Below, one piece after another: positions 6,480-7,194 of a stretch of DNA of 7,194 nucleotides. Below the pieces are notes generated by a model. That model did no database searches, was not told the DNA's origin, and saw only the letters and a program-made list of their open reading frames with translations. The first letter of the stretch is position 1. The number at the start of each line of letters is the position of its first letter. Source of the DNA: a bacterium (GTDB lineage: Bacteria > Patescibacteriota > Minisyncoccia > Minisyncoccales > GCA-002788555); the NCBI GenBank assembly GCA_021158595.1, contig JAGGUF010000060.1:1-7194 (forward strand), in the 5' to 3' direction. Made by a program: the position numbers and the translations under genes.

Positions 6480-6670
6480 TTTTCCGCTTCACGCTTTGAG
6501 ATTTGTTTTGGATATTGGAATTTCTTTAGGATTTAGGATTGTGGTTTGAGGGCTTCCTTTTCCCATCTGAAAAGGATTAAACAAGAAGGTTTGTTACCAA
6601 AGGGGTTGGATGCTCCATATAACCCTTTATCAAAAAATTCCACCATAATCTTAAACTAATTTTAGACAAA

Positions 6671-6704
6671 AACATTCCAACATTCTTAAGAATGTTGGAA
6701 TGTT
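6671..6704. promoter_or_regulatory. Perfect 34-base palindrome, operator-like
   Basis: A perfect inverted repeat with two-fold symmetry at 6687/6688: arm AACATTCCAACATTC, centre TTAA, then the exact complement. Each arm is itself a direct repeat (AACATTC, C, AACATTC), so the site holds four GAATGTT half-sites, as expected for a dimer-of-dimers repressor site. It ends 24 bases before the DUF5808-like gene and overlaps where its promoter should be; AATAAT at 6705-6710 could be the -10 although no good -35 is visible. As RNA it would form a 15-bp stem with a four-base loop. On the minus strand it is followed by five Ts, so a terminator for leftward transcription is the alternative. Confidence 0.55.
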
Positions 6705-6728
6705 AATAATCTCAATAGAAAGAAAAAA

Positions 6729-6908
6729 ATGAAAAAAACCGGAAAATTTTTAAAAATCCCTTATGACCTTCACCGACCAACCTGGAAAAGAATCAAAGAA
6801 CACTGTTGGAACCCTAAAGACAAGCGGATTTTTGTTCCCAAAGTTTTTGGCTGGGGCTGGTCTATCAATTTTTACCAACTTTTAAAAAAATTAAGGATAA
6901 TAAAATAA
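6729..6908 (+). CDS. Small DUF5808-like protein
   Basis: A 59-residue gene. The protein begins MKKTGKFLKIPYDLHRPTWKR and carries the motif WNPKDKRIFVPKVFGWGWSI (27-46) followed by NF, which matches the DUF5808 pattern of an aromatic/Asn-Pro segment, D-R-(I/L)-F-V-P-K, and GWG(W/Y)-x-(I/L)NF. Function is unknown. The protein is very basic and rich in tryptophan and has no membrane segment or signal peptide. The motif fills most of the protein, so it is probably complete. The ATG is preceded by a purine-rich AGAAAGAAAAAA with no true Shine-Dalgarno. A perfect palindrome at 6671-6704 sits directly upstream and may regulate it. Family recognition is from memory of the motif and was not searched. 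Confidence 0.75.
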   Translation: MKKTGKFLKIPYDLHRPTWKRIKEHCWNPKDKRIFVPKVFGWGWSINFYQLLKKLRIIK

Positions 6909-6948
6909 AGAAAAAATATTAACTTAAAAACCAAACTCCTAAAAACCT

Positions 6949-7050
6949 GTGAAATCCTTCACCCTCCACAATCTCCCAAAAGAAGAACGCCCCCGCGAAC
7001 GCTTTTTGGTTTTAAAAAACTTGACAATATTTTTTACTTTGGTAAACTAA
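6949..7050 (+). pseudogene. radC: Relic of the RadC N-terminus
   Basis: A GTG-started frame of 33 codons whose first part reads VKSFTLHNLPKEERPRERF. LPxEERPRER is the characteristic start of RadC-family proteins (JAB-domain proteins once called DNA repair protein RadC), which normally continue with a Gly, then LS..ELL and about 200 more residues. Here the similarity ends at the REFL-equivalent position (RERF, near 7005) and the frame stops at 7050 after unrelated sequence. No RadC helix-hairpin-helix or JAB metal motif (HxH..D) appears in any frame downstream. I read it as a remnant left by deletion or insertion. A genuine 33-residue peptide, or a chance match of about 13 residues, are the alternatives. 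Confidence 0.5.
7021..7048 (+). promoter_or_regulatory. Sigma70-type promoter
   Basis: A perfect -35 box TTGACA (7021-7026) is followed after 16 bases by TAAACT (7043-7048), a 4-of-6 match to the -10 box. The spacer is AT-rich with a T-run. Transcription would start near 7055 and run rightward out of the window. It is the clearest promoter in the window, and its -10 box is the first half of the inverted repeat at 7043-7080. Confidence 0.55.
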
Positions 7051-7080
7051 AGGTATCAATTAGTTAATACCTTTAGTTTA
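7043..7080. promoter_or_regulatory. Perfect 14-bp inverted repeat overlapping the -10 box
   Basis: Arms TAAACTAAAGGTAT (7043-7056) and its exact complement (7067-7080) flank a 10-base spacer (CAATTAGTTA). The left arm covers the -10 and the likely start site, the classic place for a repressor to block RNA polymerase. Arm and spacer lengths do not fit the heat-shock CIRCE element. It could also form an RNA hairpin if transcription starts upstream. Confidence 0.6.
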
Positions 7081-7085
7081 TCGTA

Positions 7086-7116
7086 TCGGAATTTCAATCT
7101 TTGATTGAAATTCCGA
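7086..7116. repeat. Perfect 14-bp hairpin in the downstream leader
   Basis: TCGGAATTTCAATC (7086-7099), a TTT loop, then the exact complement (7103-7116). It starts only 6 bases after the preceding inverted repeat and would lie in the 5' leader of any transcript from the 7021 promoter. No T-run follows, so it is not a simple terminator. An RNA-stabilising hairpin, attenuator part or second protein site are the options. Confidence 0.7.
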
Positions 7117-7177
7117 GAAGAGCCAGCACCAATTTTGCCCCCTTAACTGAAATTGATTTCCAGCAGAGAGAGCCAAG

Positions 7178-7194
7178 ATGAAACTCCTGCGAGG
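7178..7194 (+). CDS. Possible start of a gene running off the window
   Basis: An ATG at 7178 (MKLLR, then the edge) lies about 120 bases downstream of the predicted start site of the 7021 promoter, with a purine run AGAGAG at 7166-7171 as a weak ribosome binding site. Five codons are too few to identify anything. GCAG/GAG at 7163-7170 can pair with CTCCTGC at 7184-7190, which could hide the start, but this is a short pairing. Confidence 0.2.

Larger units (their letters stand above)
6281..6527. repeat. Nested palindromic composite element, copy 2 of the repeat family
   Basis: About 245 bases arranged symmetrically around a hairpin. From outside inward on the left: three to four copies of ATTCCAAT/TTCCAA (6283-6315), then CTCAAAACGC (6342-6351) opening a tandem array of AAARCGY heptamers (6345-6411), then the left hairpin arm (6416-6446). 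On the right the same blocks return in reverse complement and reverse order: hairpin arm (6450-6479), GCTTCACGCTTTGAG (6486-6500), and GGATATTGGAATTTC (about 6510-6523). The hairpin arm CCCTCCCCCACCTATATCC is shared with the element at 4372-4520. No protein is encoded. The structure suggests a miniature, non-autonomous mobile or recombinogenic element; how it moves is unknown. Confidence 0.75.

Noticed and set aside
6546..6659. Plus-strand TTG-started frame of 37 codons (contains KRIKQEGLLPKGLDAPYN).
   Set aside because: No ribosome binding site, no recognised family, and it abuts the repeat element; it reads plausibly but has no support.
6976..7016. Terminator-like CCAAAAG ... CTTTTTGG pairing after the small gene.
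   Set aside because: The loop is long, the stem weak, and it falls in the RadC-like segment, which explains the sequence better.
7086..7116. Resemblance to a CRISPR repeat (TTTCAATC and GATTGAAA ends).
   Set aside because: Only one copy is present, with no regularly spaced second repeat or spacer, and no cas gene in the window.
7078..7194. Minus-strand frame open from the window edge to a stop at 7078 (39 codons).
   Set aside because: Contains no motif I recognise and runs through the perfect hairpin at 7086-7116; a gene tail entering from the right cannot be excluded but is unsupported.

Overview
The window is AT-rich DNA with short intergenic gaps, mostly weak or absent Shine-Dalgarno sequences, and TGA used as an ordinary stop (end of the glycosyltransferase gene). 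Together with a small DUF5808-type protein, an archaeal-looking divergent enolase and a compact XseA/XseB pair, this suggests an uncultivated bacterium with a small genome, most likely of the Patescibacteria/CPR type. That assignment is inference from style and gene content; no rRNA or other marker is present.

Layout. Positions 1-4371 hold five same-strand genes with gaps of 1, 16, 21 and 4 bases, so they look like one operon: a 5'-truncated divergent enolase, a GT-A glycosyltransferase resembling the glucosylglycerate/mannosylglycerate synthase families, a MOFRL-type glycerate 2-kinase, a double zinc-ribbon protein (zf-TFIIB type) and a small coiled-coil membrane protein. Positions 4372-4520 are a C/G-rich nested inverted repeat that separates this operon from xseA (4550-5902) and xseB (5905-6117), the two subunits of exonuclease VII. 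Positions 6118-6728 hold no confident gene. They contain a second, larger nested palindromic repeat that shares its core arm with the first, a heptamer tandem array, and a perfect 34-base palindrome just ahead of a 59-residue DUF5808-like gene (6729-6908). Positions 6909-7194 carry a short relic of the N-terminus of RadC. They also carry a strong-looking promoter whose -10 lies at the edge of a perfect 14-bp inverted repeat, followed by a second perfect 14-bp hairpin. The gene this promoter serves lies beyond the window.

How the genes may work together. Glycerate 2-kinase makes 2-phosphoglycerate, the substrate of enolase, and the glycosyltransferase between them resembles enzymes that put a sugar on glycerate or 3-phosphoglycerate. 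The three genes may form a glycerate-centred module (making and recycling a glycosylglycerate, or feeding glycerate into PEP). The enolase, however, has changed several otherwise near-invariant positions, including the lysine equivalent to yeast Lys396 (now Met), so it may not be an ordinary glycolytic enolase. This cluster and the operator-like structures at 6671-6704 and 7021-7116 are the parts most worth following up.
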